Assembly (NCBI GenBank): GCA_016781225.1 | Contig: JADDQT010000148.1 | Span: forward strand, 1 to 5,593 | Direction: 5' to 3' | DNA from: Actinomycetota bacterium | Lineage (GTDB): Bacteria > Actinomycetota > Acidimicrobiia > Acidimicrobiales > GCA-2861595 | DNA: 5,593 bases | Part shown: in pieces, positions 5,061 through 5,593 of the stretch | How positions within the stretch are numbered: position 1 is the stretch's first letter | How the letters are laid out: each line of letters starts with the position of its first letter | Made by a program: the position numbers and the translations under genes | Notes under the pieces: generated by a model | Databases searched by the model: none | The model's input: the letters and a program-made list of their open reading frames with translations, nothing else | Told to the model about the DNA's origin: nothing

Positions 5061-5369
5061 TTGCCGGCTGATGTGCAGCCCGAGACCGACCACGAGCAGG
5101 GAATCATGGACCGGGCAGAGGTCTACGAGCTGATCCGCGACCGGCTGGCCGACATCCTCGAGATCGACGCGTCGGGCATCTCCGAGGGCGCCTCGTTCTC
5201 CGAGGACCTGAACGCCGACTCTCTGGCCCTGATCGAGCTGGTGGAGGCCCTCGAGGAGGACATCGGCGGGCGCACCGGCGGGTTCCGAATCGACGACGAG
5301 GATCTGGAGGACTTGAAGACGGTGCGCGACGCCGTCGACTACGTGGTCGCCAAGCTCGAGCAGCACTGA
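5061..5369 (+). CDS. acpP: Acyl carrier protein
   Basis: ACP carries growing acyl chains on a 4'-phosphopantetheine arm during fatty acid synthesis and feeds PlsX. The attachment motif is NADSL within EDLNADSLALIELVEALEE; the serine is residue 54 from TTG 5061 or 39 from ATG 5106. Most ACPs have GADSL, so Gly is replaced by Asn. The preceding helix (VYELIRDRLADILEID) and the ending TVRDAVDYVVAKLE are typical. Compared with E. coli AcpP, about five extra residues (around GGRTGG) sit between helix 2 and helix 3. The TTG start has the best ribosome site but adds a 15-residue tail unusual for ACPs, giving 102 residues. ATG 5106 gives a normal 87, with AGGG too close at only 4 bases. It could also be a dedicated ACP of another pathway, but the plsX-acpP-rnc order argues for the housekeeping one. 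Confidence 0.9.
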   Translation: MPADVQPETDHEQGIMDRAEVYELIRDRLADILEIDASGISEGASFSEDLNADSLALIELVEALEEDIGGRTGGFRIDDEDLEDLKTVRDAVDYVVAKLEQH

Positions 5370-5381
5370 GGCTTCGGCCTC

Positions 5382-5593
5382 GTGCCCCCGCCTTACAGTC
5401 TCTCCCAGAGCCCGCAGGTCGCGGCCCTGGCCGAGCGCCTGGGCGGGGTCCTGCGCGACCCCGGGCTGCTGGTGCGTGCGCTCGCCCACCGGTCGTGGTG
5501 CGCCGAGGTCACGACCGAGGAGCCGGAGGAGTCCAACGAGCGCCTCGAGTTCCTGGGTGACGCGGTGCTCGGCCTGGTGGTGGCCGACCACCT
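5382..5593 (+). CDS. rnc: Ribonuclease III, N-terminal part (3' end outside window)
   Basis: RNase III cuts double-stranded RNA in rRNA precursors and structured mRNAs. The 70 complete codons visible encode the start of the endonuclease domain: LVRALAHRSW (residues 30-39, the usual ALTHRS), then the signature NERLEFLGDAVLGL (from 52). Within the signature, E56 and D60 correspond to the metal-binding Glu41 and Asp45 of the E. coli enzyme. The start is GTG 5382, because the acpP TGA (5367-5369) closes this same frame 12 bases upstream and no other start codon comes before the conserved region. A weak GAGG (5368-5371) overlaps the acpP stop. The acpP-rnc order is common in bacteria. The dsRNA-binding domain is beyond the window. 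Confidence 0.95.
   Translation, partial: MPPPYSLSQSPQVAALAERLGGVLRDPGLLVRALAHRSWCAEVTTEEPEESNERLEFLGDAVLGLVVADH

Noticed and set aside
5025..5591. 188-codon minus-strand open frame opposite acpP and rnc
   Set aside because: It is the antisense shadow of two well-recognised genes, with low-complexity composition.

Overview
The window is a GC-rich, gene-dense stretch with every gene on the + strand. It carries nine recognisable housekeeping genes in the order recG (3' part), rsmD, coaD, a SepIVA/DivIVA-like coiled-coil gene, yceD (DUF177), rpmF, plsX, acpP and rnc (5' part). This order, the SepIVA-like gene beside yceD, the GC richness, the use of GTG and TTG starts, and the L32 and acyl-carrier-protein sequences point to an actinobacterium. 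Acidimicrobiia is my best guess from protein flavour, but the sequence alone does not prove it.

Layout. Positions 1-1448 hold the helicase part of RecG, cut only by the window edge. RsmD (1459-1986) methylates 16S rRNA and its stop overlaps the GTG start of coaD (1983-2468), the phosphopantetheine adenylyltransferase of CoA synthesis. The coiled-coil gene (2485-3093) follows after 16 bases. A 61-base gap with a possible promoter placed for a leaderless mRNA leads to yceD (3155-3661) and rpmF (3703-3882), the usual DUF177-L32 pair. Then come plsX (3999-4982), acpP (5061-5369) and rnc (5382 to the window end), the familiar phospholipid/ACP/RNase III block. CoaD makes a precursor of CoA, the donor of the phosphopantetheine arm carried by ACP, and PlsX uses acyl-ACP, so several genes bear on one lipid pathway.

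The one element that does not belong to this conserved set lies between rpmF and plsX. It is a 104-bp near-perfect inverted repeat (3889-3992) flanked on both sides by TA inside a CTAG context. This is the pattern expected of a miniature inverted-repeat element moved by an IS630/Tc1-mariner type transposase. Removing it with one TA copy leaves rpmF and plsX 10 bases apart. As RNA it would form a stem of about 35 bp that starts 3 bases after the rpmF stop and ends 3 bases before the plsX ATG. It may therefore affect translation, termination or RNase III processing of the plsX-acpP-rnc message. I see no CRISPR array, tRNA, rRNA or defence system in the window.
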